Assembly (NCBI RefSeq): GCF_965213555.1 | Contig: NZ_OZ243890.1 | Coordinates: 1,674,001 to 1,738,000 of the forward strand | Length of the DNA stretch: 64,000 nt | Source: Acuticoccus sp965213555 | GTDB taxonomy: Bacteria > Pseudomonadota > Alphaproteobacteria > Rhizobiales > Amorphaceae | Direction of reading: 5' to 3' | In this document: piece by piece, positions 36,524-45,140 of the stretch | How positions within the stretch are numbered: position 1 is the stretch's first letter | Layout: each line of letters begins with the position of its first letter | Translations under genes and position numbers: made by a program | The notes under the pieces: model-generated | Database searches by the model: none | What the model was told of the DNA's origin: nothing | Seen by the model: only the letters and a program-made list of their open reading frames with translations

Positions 36524-37627
36524 TCAGGGCTCGACGGGAACCGATGCGTCGGCGCGCCAGCCGAGCCACACGGGCGTGCCCGCAGCTTGGTCGACGGCGC
36601 ACGTCCAGGCCGGGCTGGCGACGAGGAAGTCGCCGAGCGCCTCCGTCTCGACGCGGAAGTGGATGCTCGAGCCGAGGTAGTTCACCGCGGCGACCCGCCC
36701 CTCGAGCCGGTTGGCCGTCTCGGGGGGCGCAGCACGGGGCGTGATCGCCAGCTTCTCCGGCCGCAGGGAGATCACGACGTCGCGTCCGGGCTCGACCGCC
36801 GCCGTCGCCTGCTGCACGAACGTGGCGCCGTCGGCGGCGTAGCGGAACTCGCCGCCGTCGGCGCCCTCCACGGTCCCGGTGATGAAGTTCGACTTGCCGA
36901 GGAAGTCCGCCACGAAGCGCGTCGCCGGGCGCTCGTAGAGCTCGGCCGGCTCGCCGCGCTGCTCGATGCGGCCCTCGCGCATGATGACGACCTCGTCCGA
37001 CATGGACAGGGCCTCCTCCTGATCGTGGGTGACGTAGATGAACGTCGTCCCGAGGCGCTCGTGCAGCGACTTCAGCTCCCACTGGAGCTCGGAGCGCAGC
37101 TTCTTGTCGAGCGCCGACAGCGGCTCGTCGAGGAGGAGAAGTGCGGGCTCGAAGACCATCGCGCGCGCCAGCGCCACGCGCTGCTGCTGTCCGCCGGAGA
37201 GCTGGGCGGGGTAGCGCTCGCCGAGGTGGCTCATCTGCACGAGGTCGAGCGCGGCCGCCACCTTCGATGCCGAGTCCGCGCGTGACACGCCGCGCACGCG
37301 AAGCGGGAACCACAGGTTCTCGGCCACCGTCATGTGTGGAAACAGCGCATAGCCCTGGAACACCATGCCGAAGTTGCGCTTGTCCGGTGGCAGGCCGGTG
37401 ATGTCGCGTCCGCCGAGCAGGATCGTGCCGGCGCTGGGCTCGACGAAGCCCGCGATCGCCATCAGGACGGTGGTCTTGCCGCCGCCCGAGGGGCCCAGGA
37501 TCGTCAGGAACCGCCCCTCGGCGATGTCGAGGTCGACGTCCTTCACCGCGGCGAGGCTACCGTAGTACTTCGTCAGCCCCTGGAGCGAGAGGGCCTGCCC
37601 GGACTTGCCGTCGACGACGTCGCGCAT
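36524..37627 (-). CDS. ABC transporter ATPase, PotA-like
   Basis: 367 residues. Walker A GPSGGGKTT (near 44-52), signature LSGGQQQRVALARAM, Walker B LLLLDEPLSALD, switch His in YVTHDQEEAL, and a C-terminal TOBE domain (about 280-360). Energises uptake of polyamine-like or other opine/guanidino compounds. ATG at 37625-37627 starts the leftward importer row (A-D-B-C order); an extended frame reaching 38650 is antisense to the next gene and not real. Confidence 0.92.
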   Translation of the reverse strand: MRDVVDGKSGQALSLQGLTKYYGSLAAVKDVDLDIAEGRFLTILGPSGGGKTTVLMAIAGFVEPSAGTILLGGRDITGLPPDKRNFGMVFQGYALFPHMTVAENLWFPLRVRGVSRADSASKVAAALDLVQMSHLGERYPAQLSGGQQQRVALARAMVFEPALLLLDEPLSALDKKLRSELQWELKSLHERLGTTFIYVTHDQEEALSMSDEVVIMREGRIEQRGEPAELYERPATRFVADFLGKSNFITGTVEGADGGEFRYAADGATFVQQATAAVEPGRDVVISLRPEKLAITPRAAPPETANRLEGRVAAVNYLGSSIHFRVETEALGDFLVASPAWTCAVDQAAGTPVWLGWRADASVPVEP

Positions 37628-37682
37628 GAAGGGTCCCGTTGATCCGTGGCAAATCGAGCACGAACCGCTGGCGCCTGCAAGC

Positions 37683-37695
37683 TGGGCAGTGCCCA
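37683..37695. promoter_or_regulatory. Palindrome TGGGCAGTGCCCA upstream of potA
   Basis: A 13-base palindrome (6-base arms, one central base) within the 107-bp gap between potA and the metallo-beta-lactamase gene. Its 11-base core matches, on the opposite strand, the palindrome upstream of chvI at 8616-8626. Candidate operator of the importer row; evidence is only its symmetry, place and recurrence. Confidence 0.3.
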
Positions 37696-37734
37696 AGACG
37701 CGCGCAAGCACTGCGGGAACGGCAGGCGAACCGG

Positions 37735-38616
37735 TCAGCCGCCGACCTTGGCGAGGTAGCCGTCGGCGATGGCGATGAGCTTCTCGCGCCCGAAGCTCTC
37801 GCGGTGGCCGCCGTGCACCGTGCGCACGTCGAGCTCGCGTAGGCGGCGCATGGTGGCGGCGTACGGCGCGCGGTCGCTCTCCGGCAGCGTGTCGATGATG
37901 AGGCCGTCGTAGATCGCGTCCCCGCCGACGAGCGTTCCGGTCGCCTCCTCGAGGAGGCCGATGGAGCCGGGCGTGTGCCCCGGCAGGTGGAGCACCGTGA
38001 GGCGCCGGTCGCCGAGGTCGATCGTGTCGCCCTCGTCCACCGTCGCGGTGACGCGCGCGGGCTCGATGGTCCATCGCGCCGGGTCGAACCCGTCGTGGGG
38101 AAGCGCTGCGATGAGCGAGCCCTCCGTGTCGAACCCGGACGCCTGGAGCGTGCGCTTGCGCTCGTCGGTCGCGGTGTCGAACGTCAGCGACCAGTCGGTC
38201 GGCTCGGCGAGGAGGTCGGCCTCGGCGGGGTGCATGAGGATGTCGCCGGCGAACTCCGCCGCCGAGCCCACGTGGTCGACGTGCGCGTGGGTCACGAGCA
38301 GCGTGACGGGACGGTCCAGCAGCGGCGCGAGGAAGGCGCGCAGGCTCGCCACCCCCATCCCGGCGTCGACGAGGAGGTGCCGGTCGCGGCCGGCGATGAG
38401 CCAGATGTTCGCGCGCAGGAGGCGGGAGACGTGCGGCTCCCAGATGCGCACGACGCCGTCCGGATGCCACTCGACGGCGAACCAGGGATCGGCGGGGCGC
38501 ATCCGGCGGGCGTCGAAGGCGCCGGGTCCGTGGGTCGATCCGGCCAAGGCATCCTCCCTCGATGGCTCGGCCGAGCCGTTGACAGGCGACGCGGCCGGCG
38601 CCGAACCTTGGCCCAT
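37735..38616 (-). CDS. Metallo-beta-lactamase-fold hydrolase
   Basis: 293 residues. All metal motifs are present: THAHVDHVG (HxHxDH), GHTPGSIG, VGGDAIYDG with bridging Asp and HGGHRESFG with the last His. Glyoxalase II-like or lactonase-type members hydrolyse thioesters or lactones; the substrate is unknown. The start is uncertain: ATG at 38614-38616 is used; a TTG at 38634 and an ATG at 38502 are alternatives, the latter giving the usual DPWF start of the family. Same strand as the importer row, 107 bp upstream of it, divergent from the YtcJ-like amidohydrolase. Confidence 0.82.
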   Translation of the reverse strand: MGQGSAPAASPVNGSAEPSREDALAGSTHGPGAFDARRMRPADPWFAVEWHPDGVVRIWEPHVSRLLRANIWLIAGRDRHLLVDAGMGVASLRAFLAPLLDRPVTLLVTHAHVDHVGSAAEFAGDILMHPAEADLLAEPTDWSLTFDTATDERKRTLQASGFDTEGSLIAALPHDGFDPARWTIEPARVTATVDEGDTIDLGDRRLTVLHLPGHTPGSIGLLEEATGTLVGGDAIYDGLIIDTLPESDRAPYAATMRRLRELDVRTVHGGHRESFGREKLIAIADGYLAKVGG

Positions 38617-38640
38617 CGCCACCGTCCGGATCAATTCGCC

Positions 38641-40272
38641 ATGCCCTCACTTGCCGCCGACCTGATCCTCACCGGAGGTAAGATCGCGACCATGGACGCC
38701 ACCGAGCGCACCGTCGAGGCGCTCGCCGTCGTCGGCGACCGCGTGGCGGCGTGCGGCACCGCCCAGGAGGTCCGCGAGCTCGCCGGCCCCGCGACGCGCG
38801 TCATCGACCTTGCGGGCCGCACCGCGATCCCCGGCATCGTCGACAGCCACGCCCACCCCGACACCTACGCGGCCCGCCTCGCCACCTGGGAGCTGGTCAG
38901 CCCCGACCGCGTCCCCTCCCGCGCGGCGCTGCTCGAGGCGATCGCGCGCCGCGCGGGCGAGCGCGGGCCGGACGAGTGGGTCGTCGGCTACCGGTTCGAC
39001 GACAACAAGTCCGGCGGCTACCCGACGCTTGGCGAGATGGACGCTGCGGCCGGCGGCCGGCCGCTGTTCCTCCTGCGCACGGACGGGCACATCGGGCTCG
39101 CCAACTCCGCCGCCTTCGCGAAGGTCGGCCTCGGCACCGACCCCGCCGATCCGCCGTTCGGCGCGTTCGACCGGGACCCCGCGACGGGCGCCCTCACCGG
39201 GCTCGCCCGGGAGGCCGCGGCGCACGTCTTCCTCGACGAGGTGCACGCGTCGGACACGCCCGAGCTGCTCGCGGAGGGGCTGGCCCGCGTGTTCGCCGAC
39301 TGGAACACGGTGGGGATCACCAGCGTGTACAACTCCCTGGCCGGCTCCAAAAGCATCGCGGCCTACCAGATGATGCGGGCGCGACGGGAGCTCACCATGC
39401 GGGTCGGCATCATCGTGTCGGGGCGCGAGGCGGGGCTGGTCGAGGCGTTCATCGCGGCGGGGATCAGGTCGGGCTTCGGCGACGACTGGGTGCGCGTGAT
39501 CGGCGTCGAGTGGTGCCCGGACTGCTCCACGTCGGGCCGCACGGCGGCGTACTACGAGCCCTACGTCGGCACGCCGGCCCTCGGCGAGCCCTCGCCCAAC
39601 ACCGGCATGCTGCTCTACGACGCGGACGACCTCACCGCCCGCGCCGTCGCCGCGCACAAGGCGGGGCTGCAGGTGATGATCGAGGGCGTCGGCGACCGCG
39701 GCATCGACTTCGCGCTCGACGCCATCGAGGCGTGCCTCGAGGCGGCGCCTGCGGACGATCACAGGATGCGCGTCGAGCACTGCTGCTACGTGACGCCCCC
39801 GGTGCTCGCGCGGTTGAGGCGGCTCGGCGTCGTCGACAGCTCGGCGACGGGCTTCATGGACGAGCTGGGCGACGCCTACCGCGCCAACCGCGGCGCTGCT
39901 GCGATGGCGCACATGTGGCCGCACCGCGCGCTGATCGACGCCGGCGTCCAAGCGCCCGGCCACTCCGACGCGATGATCTGCCGGGCGAACCCGTTCACCG
40001 CGCTCGCCGCCCTCGTTACGCGGCGGAGCGACAGCGGCGGCGACCTCGACGCCAGCCAGAAGATCACGCGCACCGAGGCGCTGCGCTGCTACACCACGCT
40101 CGGCGCCTGGTCCGGCCGCGAGGAGCGCGTGAAGGGCTCGCTGGAACCCGGCAAGCTCGCCGACGTCGCCGTCCTCGACCGGGACTACTTCACCTGCGAG
40201 GCGGACGCGATCCGCGAGGTCGCCGTGACGACGACGATCGTCGGCGGCAAGGTCGTCCACGCCGCACCGTGA
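38641..40272 (+). CDS. YtcJ-type amidohydrolase
   Basis: 543 residues of the amidohydrolase family, YtcJ/exoenzyme-regulator (amidohydrolase_3) branch: GRTAIPGIVDSHAHPD with the HxH metal pair (near 70-76), a long variable middle, DDHRMRVEHCCYV, PGHSDAMICRANPF with the metal Asp, and the C-terminal KGSLEPGKLADVAVLDRD. Hydrolyses C-N or other bonds of unknown substrate in the cytosol. ATG at 38641, only 24 bases from the divergent metallo-beta-lactamase start, so regulatory DNA must overlap coding sequence. Confidence 0.87.
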   Translation: MPSLAADLILTGGKIATMDATERTVEALAVVGDRVAACGTAQEVRELAGPATRVIDLAGRTAIPGIVDSHAHPDTYAARLATWELVSPDRVPSRAALLEAIARRAGERGPDEWVVGYRFDDNKSGGYPTLGEMDAAAGGRPLFLLRTDGHIGLANSAAFAKVGLGTDPADPPFGAFDRDPATGALTGLAREAAAHVFLDEVHASDTPELLAEGLARVFADWNTVGITSVYNSLAGSKSIAAYQMMRARRELTMRVGIIVSGREAGLVEAFIAAGIRSGFGDDWVRVIGVEWCPDCSTSGRTAAYYEPYVGTPALGEPSPNTGMLLYDADDLTARAVAAHKAGLQVMIEGVGDRGIDFALDAIEACLEAAPADDHRMRVEHCCYVTPPVLARLRRLGVVDSSATGFMDELGDAYRANRGAAAMAHMWPHRALIDAGVQAPGHSDAMICRANPFTALAALVTRRSDSGGDLDASQKITRTEALRCYTTLGAWSGREERVKGSLEPGKLADVAVLDRDYFTCEADAIREVAVTTTIVGGKVVHAAP

Positions 40273-40363
40273 ACCCGCGACGACGGCGCCGCGGGGGCTG
40301 ATGGGGCTCGCCGCCGCCCTAGATCGCGCCTATGACCTCCCCCGCGAACGTGACGGACCCTCG

Positions 40364-40822
40364 ATGACCCCCGTGCGCCCGGTGAAGCTGTTCGCGCTCG
40401 ACGAGGAGGACCTCGCCGTCCTCTCCGCGCACGTGCAGGACGCCGTGGCCAAGGTCGCCGACATCCGCTGGTCCCCATCGGTCGGGTCGTTCGCGATCCC
40501 AATGAACCGCTTCGCCTGGGAGCGCGCCACGGTCGGTCGCGTCGGCCGCGAGCCCGACGAGCGGCGCCGGTCCGTGCTGTCGTTCGCCCGCGTCGGCCGG
40601 GCCCGAGTGACCGGCATCGTCGCCGGCGATCGCGCGGCGGTGGTGTCGATCCTCGCCGTGCTCTTCGAGGCCGGCGAGGCGCCGGCTGGCGTCGTCACCG
40701 TCGCGTGCTCCGGGGGCGTGGCGATCCGGCTCGACGTCGAGTGCATCGAGGCGCGGCTCGTCGACCTCGGCGCGGCGTGGGGCGCGTCGATGCGGCCCAA
40801 GCACGTCACGGGGGGCTCCTGA
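40364..40822 (+). CDS. DUF2948-family protein
   Basis: 152 residues matching the DUF2948 family (KLFALDEEDLAVLSAHVQDAVAKVADIRW, RFAWERA, RRSVLSF). Function unknown; it is regularly found just before hisD in Hyphomicrobiales. ATG at 40364; its TGA overlaps the hisD ATG (TGATG), indicating coupled translation. Confidence 0.85.
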   Translation: MTPVRPVKLFALDEEDLAVLSAHVQDAVAKVADIRWSPSVGSFAIPMNRFAWERATVGRVGREPDERRRSVLSFARVGRARVTGIVAGDRAAVVSILAVLFEAGEAPAGVVTVACSGGVAIRLDVECIEARLVDLGAAWGASMRPKHVTGGS

Positions 40823-42111
40823 TGCGACGCCTCGACGCCTCGGCATCGGGCTTCGACGCCGCCTTCGCCGAGCTGCTCGGCGATCAGCGCGAGCTGTCGG
40901 AGGACGTCGGCGCGGCCGTGGCAGCAATCCTGGCGGCGGTGCGACAGCGCGGCGACGCGGCACTCGTCGAGTACACCCAGCGCTTCGACGGGCTGAACCT
41001 CACCGAGGCCCCCATGGGCATCACCGCAGAGGAGGTGGCGCGGGCCCGGGCCGAGGTTGCGCCGGAGGTCATCGAGGCGCTGCATTTCGCGCGGGACCGC
41101 ATCGCCGCCTTCCACGAGCGCCAGCGGCCGCAGGACGTGCGGCACACCGACGCGACCGGCGCGACGCTCGGCTGGCGTTGGACCGCGCTCGATGCGGTCG
41201 GCCTCTACGTCCCCGGCGGTCGCGCGGCGTACCCGAGCTCGCTGCTGATGAACGCCGTGCCCGCGGCGGTCGCCGGCGTCGGCCGCGTCGTCATGGTCAC
41301 GCCCGCGCCCGGCGGCCGCATCGAGCCCGTGGTGCTCGCCGCGGCGGAGGTTGCCGGCGTCACGGAGATCTGGCGCGTCGGCGGCGCGCAGGCGATCGCC
41401 GCGCTCGCCTACGGCACGGAGACCATCCGGCCGGTGGACAAGATCGTCGGTCCGGGCAACGCCTACGTGGCGTCGGCCAAGCGGCAGGTGTTCGGCGTCG
41501 TGGGGATCGACATGATCGCAGGCCCCTCCGAGGTCGTCGTGGTCGCCGACCGGTCCGCCGACCCCACGCTGGTCGCGGCCGACCTCCTCGCCCAAGCCGA
41601 GCACGACGAGGTGGCCCAGGCCATCCTCATCACCGACGACGCGGCGCTCGCGGACGCCGTCGCTGCCGCGGTGGAGGAGCAACTCGCCGCGCTGCCCCGC
41701 CGCGAGGTCGCGACCGCGAGCTGGGAGGGCCACGGCGCCGTCATCGTGGTGCCGGACCTCGACGCGGCCGCGGCGCTCATCGACAAGCTCGCCCCGGAGC
41801 ACCTCCAGCTCGCCGTCGCGGACCCTGAGCGGCTCGCCGAGCGCGTGCGCCACGCAGGGGCGATCTTCCTCGGCGCGCTGACGCCCGAGGCCATCGGCGA
41901 CTACGTGGGCGGGCCGAACCACGTCCTGCCCACCAGCCGGTCGGCACGGTACTCCTCCGGTTTGTCGGTCCAGGATTTCCTCAAGCGCACGACGCTGCTC
42001 GGCCTCGACCGAGGCGCGCTCGAGGCGCTCGCCGGCCCCGCCATGACCCTCGCCGCGGCGGAGGGGCTCGACGCGCACCGCCTGTCCATCGCCCGCCGCC
42101 TGAAGGGCTGA
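40822..42111 (+). CDS. hisD: Histidinol dehydrogenase
   Basis: 429 residues. Catalyses the last two oxidations of histidine biosynthesis (histidinol to histidine, NAD and zinc). Visible motifs: GLYVPGGRAAYPSSLLMNA, GGAQAIAALAYGT, DKIVGPGNAYVASAKR, AGPSEV, QAEHDEVAQ with metal Gln/His, and the base pair APEHLQL and GPNHVLPTS. Full length and intact. The rest of the his pathway is not in the window. Confidence 0.96.
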   Translation: MRRLDASASGFDAAFAELLGDQRELSEDVGAAVAAILAAVRQRGDAALVEYTQRFDGLNLTEAPMGITAEEVARARAEVAPEVIEALHFARDRIAAFHERQRPQDVRHTDATGATLGWRWTALDAVGLYVPGGRAAYPSSLLMNAVPAAVAGVGRVVMVTPAPGGRIEPVVLAAAEVAGVTEIWRVGGAQAIAALAYGTETIRPVDKIVGPGNAYVASAKRQVFGVVGIDMIAGPSEVVVVADRSADPTLVAADLLAQAEHDEVAQAILITDDAALADAVAAAVEEQLAALPRREVATASWEGHGAVIVVPDLDAAAALIDKLAPEHLQLAVADPERLAERVRHAGAIFLGALTPEAIGDYVGGPNHVLPTSRSARYSSGLSVQDFLKRTTLLGLDRGALEALAGPAMTLAAAEGLDAHRLSIARRLKG

Positions 42112-42116
42112 ACCGG

Positions 42117-42602
42117 TTGGCCGACGCTCCCCAACACAGCGGCCGGCTGATCGCGATCACGCTCGACGAGGCGTCCATCGACCGGGGCAACCCCGACGTC
42201 GAGCACGAGCGCGCGGTCGCCGTCTACGACCTCCTGGAGGAGAACACGTTCCGGCCCCTCGGCGCGCCGGAAGGCCCATACCGCCTCGTGCTCGGCATCC
42301 AGGAGAACCGCCTCGTCTTCACCATCCAGAGCGAGGCGGGCGATCACATCGTCGCGCACATGCTCTCGCTCAGTCCGCTGCGGAAGGTGGTGAAGGACTA
42401 CTTCCTGATCTGCGAGAGCTACTTTTCCGCGATCCGCAAGTCGGCGCCGGCGCAGATCGAGGCCATCGACATGGGCCGGCGCGGCGTCCACGACGAGGGC
42501 TCGCGCCTCCTCGCCGAGCGGCTGGAGGGGAAGATCGAGGTGGACCACGACACCGCGCGGCGCCTGTTCACCCTGATCTGCGCGCTGCACTTCAAGGGCT
42601 GA
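42117..42602 (+). CDS. UPF0262-family protein
   Basis: 161 residues matching UPF0262, a conserved alphaproteobacterial family of unknown function (RLIAITLDE, FRPLGAPEGPYRLVLGIQENRLVF, LSLSPLRKVVKDYFLICESYFSAI, MGRRGVHDEGS). TTG start at 42117 inferred, five bases after hisD. Member of the DUF2948-hisD-UPF0262-phosphatase row. Confidence 0.85.
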   Translation: MADAPQHSGRLIAITLDEASIDRGNPDVEHERAVAVYDLLEENTFRPLGAPEGPYRLVLGIQENRLVFTIQSEAGDHIVAHMLSLSPLRKVVKDYFLICESYFSAIRKSAPAQIEAIDMGRRGVHDEGSRLLAERLEGKIEVDHDTARRLFTLICALHFKG

Positions 42603-42605
42603 CGC

Positions 42606-43067
42606 GTGGGCCATGCCCCCAGCTCCGTCCTGTTCGTGTGTCGCCACAACGCCATCCGCTCGCCGATGGCGGCGGCGCTGGCGCGCCAGGCGGCGCCGAC
42701 CACCTACATCCGCTCGGCGGGGCTCGAGACCGGCGAGGCCGACCCCTTCGCGGTCGCCGTGATGGCAGAGCTCGGCCTCGACATCTCGCGCCGCACCCCG
42801 CGCTCCCTCGCCGAGCTCGGCGACACCGCCTTCGACCTCATCGTGACCCTGGCCCCCGAGGCGCACCACCACGTCCTCGAGCTGTCGCGGACCCAGTCCT
42901 TCGACGTCGCCTACTGGCCGACCATGGACCCCTCGGGGGCGCACGGCTCGCGCGAGCGGATCCTGGAGAGCTACCGCGCGGTGCGTGACGCGCTGAGAGC
43001 GCAGGTGGAAAGCATGTTCTCCGCCAGCGGCGACGGCGGGCGCGACATTGGAACCGAGGCGCGCTAA
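42606..43067 (+). CDS. Low-molecular-weight protein tyrosine phosphatase-like protein
   Basis: 153 residues. The P-loop CRHNAIRS (near 12-19) fits CX5RS, and the general-acid Asp is in WPTMDPS. The fold covers both tyrosine phosphatases and thioredoxin-type arsenate reductases; there are no extra Cys residues for a reductase relay, so phosphatase is favoured. GTG start at 42606, three bases after the previous stop. Confidence 0.85.
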   Translation: MGHAPSSVLFVCRHNAIRSPMAAALARQAAPTTYIRSAGLETGEADPFAVAVMAELGLDISRRTPRSLAELGDTAFDLIVTLAPEAHHHVLELSRTQSFDVAYWPTMDPSGAHGSRERILESYRAVRDALRAQVESMFSASGDGGRDIGTEAR

Positions 43068-43137
43068 CACCACGTTAGCCTTCGGCGGCCGCACCCACGC
43101 TGAGGCCCCGGTCCAGCAACAGCGACAAAGGCCCTCG

Positions 43138-43356
43138 ATGGCGAAGGAAGAAGTGTTGGAGTTCCCCGGTCAGGTGACCGAGCTCCTGCCGAACGCGACG
43201 TTCCGCGTGAAGCTCGAGAACGAGCATGAGATCATCGCGCATACCGCCGGGCGGATGCGCAAGAACCGCATCCGCGTCCTGGCCGGTGACCGCGTCCTCG
43301 TCGAGATGACGCCCTACGACCTCACCAAGGGTCGCATCACCTACCGCTACAAGTAG
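43138..43356 (+). CDS. infA: Translation initiation factor IF-1
   Basis: 72 residues, the standard IF-1 length and OB fold (FPGQVTELLPNATFRVKLENEHEIIAHTAGRMRKNRIRVLAGD). Binds the ribosomal A site during initiation. ATG at 43138. Upstream gap of 70 bp to the phosphatase gene; Maf follows after four bases. Confidence 0.97.
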   Translation: MAKEEVLEFPGQVTELLPNATFRVKLENEHEIIAHTAGRMRKNRIRVLAGDRVLVEMTPYDLTKGRITYRYK

Positions 43357-43360
43357 TCCG

Positions 43361-43996
43361 ATGGCGCAGGCGCGCGAACGGACGCTGATCCTCGCCTCCG
43401 GGTCCCCGCGACGGCTTCAACTCCTCGAGCAGATCGGCATCACCCCCGACCACCTGTCCCCTGCCGGGATCGACGAGACACCGCTCCGCAAGGAGCGCCC
43501 GAGCAGCTACGCGCTGCGCCTCGCCCACGAGAAGGCGGAGGTGGCCTGGTCGCGCGCCCGGGAAGTTCTGGACGACGATGGGACGTTCGTGCTCGCCGCT
43601 GACACGGTCGTCGCCGTCGGCCGGCGCATCCTGCCGAAGGCGGACTCCTACGAAGCGGCGGCGACCTGCCTCAAGCGGCTGTCCGGGCGCAACCACCACG
43701 TCCACACCGCGGTGGTGGTGAAGGGTCCGAGGGGGCGTGCGCGGGAGCGGCTCGTGGAGACGCGGGTGAAGATGAAGCGCCTGTCGACGGCCGAGATCAA
43801 CACCTACCTCGAGAGCGCGGAGTGGAGCGGCAAGGCCGGCGGCTACGCCATCCAGGGTCGTGCCGCCGCGTTCGTCGTCCAGATCGTCGGCTCCTACACC
43901 GGGGTCGTCGGGCTTCCGCTCTACGAGACGGCGCAGCTCCTGAACGGCATGGGTTACGCGCCGCGCGGAACCTTGCCCGAGGAGGCGGATGCATGA
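43361..43996 (+). CDS. maf: Maf-family nucleoside triphosphate pyrophosphatase
   Basis: 211 residues. The N-terminal LASGSPRRLQLLEQIGI and ADTVVAVGRRILPKA motifs mark the Maf/YhdE family, which hydrolyses non-canonical or specific NTPs to monophosphates and can delay septation when overproduced. ATG at 43361. The stop overlaps yacG as ATGA. Confidence 0.93.
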   Translation: MAQARERTLILASGSPRRLQLLEQIGITPDHLSPAGIDETPLRKERPSSYALRLAHEKAEVAWSRAREVLDDDGTFVLAADTVVAVGRRILPKADSYEAAATCLKRLSGRNHHVHTAVVVKGPRGRARERLVETRVKMKRLSTAEINTYLESAEWSGKAGGYAIQGRAAAFVVQIVGSYTGVVGLPLYETAQLLNGMGYAPRGTLPEEADA

Positions 43997-44199
43997 ACGC
44001 GGCGAGAGAGGGAGGCCCGGTCGGGCAGCCGACGAGGCGCTGTCCCGTCTGCGGACGGCCTGCGGCCCACGAGGTGCGCCCATTCTGCTCCAAGCGTTGC
44101 GCGGACATCGACCTCCATCGCTGGCTCGGCGGGCACTACCGTGTTCCGGTGATCGAGGAGGACGCGGGGAGCGCCGAGCGCCCTGCGGACGAGGATTGA
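43993..44199 (+). CDS. yacG: DNA gyrase inhibitor YacG, zinc-binding
   Basis: 68 residues with the four-cysteine zinc site CPVCGRP and FCSKRCADIDLHRWL. YacG binds GyrB and inhibits gyrase. Overlaps maf by four bases. Interesting only in that gyrB is also in the window, 27 kb away. Confidence 0.92.
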   Translation: MNAAREGGPVGQPTRRCPVCGRPAAHEVRPFCSKRCADIDLHRWLGGHYRVPVIEEDAGSAERPADED

Positions 44200-44322
44200 C
44201 CTCGACCCGATCCACCTCAGCTGTGGACGGCTGTCGACCGGCAGTGGCGCGAATCACGCGTTAACCCGAGATTCACCGCGTTCCGATTGATTGGTCGGAC
44301 CGAGGAACCGGGCTTAATCATC

Positions 44323-45123
44323 GTGCAACAAACCACACCGTCGCGGCGCTCGATTCGGTTCACCGGCCGCTCGTTCATGGCCTTTGTGCTGACTCCGGTG
44401 CCGCCCATCGCCGACTGGCTCGCCGAGTTCGACACCTTCGCCAGACGCAGCCCGGGCTTCTTCGCCGGCCGCCCGGTGGTCGTCGACATCTCGCAGATGC
44501 CGCCGACGCGGCCCGACCTCGTCGCCATGGTGACGGAGCTGCGCCGCCGCAACATCGTCATCATGGGCCTCGACGGCCGCGCGCCCGGCGAGCTCGGGGC
44601 CGACGCCCGCGGGCTGCCGCCGATCCTGTCCGGCGGCAAGGAGATCGCGGCGCTCGCCGACCTCGCAGGGACCCCGGACGGTGCGGCGATGACGGGCGAT
44701 GGCGGAGCGCCGGACGGCTCGGCCGAAGGCAGCGCTGCGTCCGCGGTGGCCGAGGCCGCGCTCGCGGCCGTGGAGAAGGCGGTGGACGGGCCGGACGCCG
44801 ACACCCTCATCGTCGACCACGCGTTGCGCTCCGGCCAGTCCATCGTCCACCTGACGGGCGACGTCGTCGTCGTCGGCTCGGTGGCGTCGGGCTCGGAGGT
44901 GGTCTCGTCGGGCTCCATCCACGTCTACGGCGCGCTGAACGGGCGGGCCATCGCGGGCTCGGCCGGCAACCGGTCCGCACGCATCTTCGCCAGCCGGCTC
45001 AACGCCGAGCTGGTCGCGATCAACGGCCTCTACAAGACCGCCGAAGACCTGGAGCGCGCGTGCGTCGGACGCGCCGTCCAGGCGTGGCTCGACGGCGATG
45101 CCCTCAAGGTCGCCGCCTTCTGA
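44323..45123 (+). CDS. minC: Septum-site determining protein MinC
   Basis: 266 residues from GTG at 44323. The N-terminal MinC domain begins SIRFTGRSFMAFVLTP; a Gly/Ala/Asp-rich linker spans about 100-165; the C-terminal beta-helix is DTLIVDHALRSGQ...VVVVGSVASGSEVVSSGSIHVYGALNGRAIAG. MinC blocks FtsZ assembly away from midcell with MinD. A TTG at 44287 would add 12 residues but lacks a ribosome site. First gene of minCDE; minD follows after 17 bases. Confidence 0.94.
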   Translation: MQQTTPSRRSIRFTGRSFMAFVLTPVPPIADWLAEFDTFARRSPGFFAGRPVVVDISQMPPTRPDLVAMVTELRRRNIVIMGLDGRAPGELGADARGLPPILSGGKEIAALADLAGTPDGAAMTGDGGAPDGSAEGSAASAVAEAALAAVEKAVDGPDADTLIVDHALRSGQSIVHLTGDVVVVGSVASGSEVVSSGSIHVYGALNGRAIAGSAGNRSARIFASRLNAELVAINGLYKTAEDLERACVGRAVQAWLDGDALKVAAF

Positions 45124-45140
45124 TGGAAAGGAACAGTTCG

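Noticed and set aside
36524..38650. Apparent 708-residue protein fusing an N-terminal extension to PotA
   Set aside because: The extension is a wrong frame of the metallo-beta-lactamase gene; PotA starts at 37627 with the normal family N-terminus.
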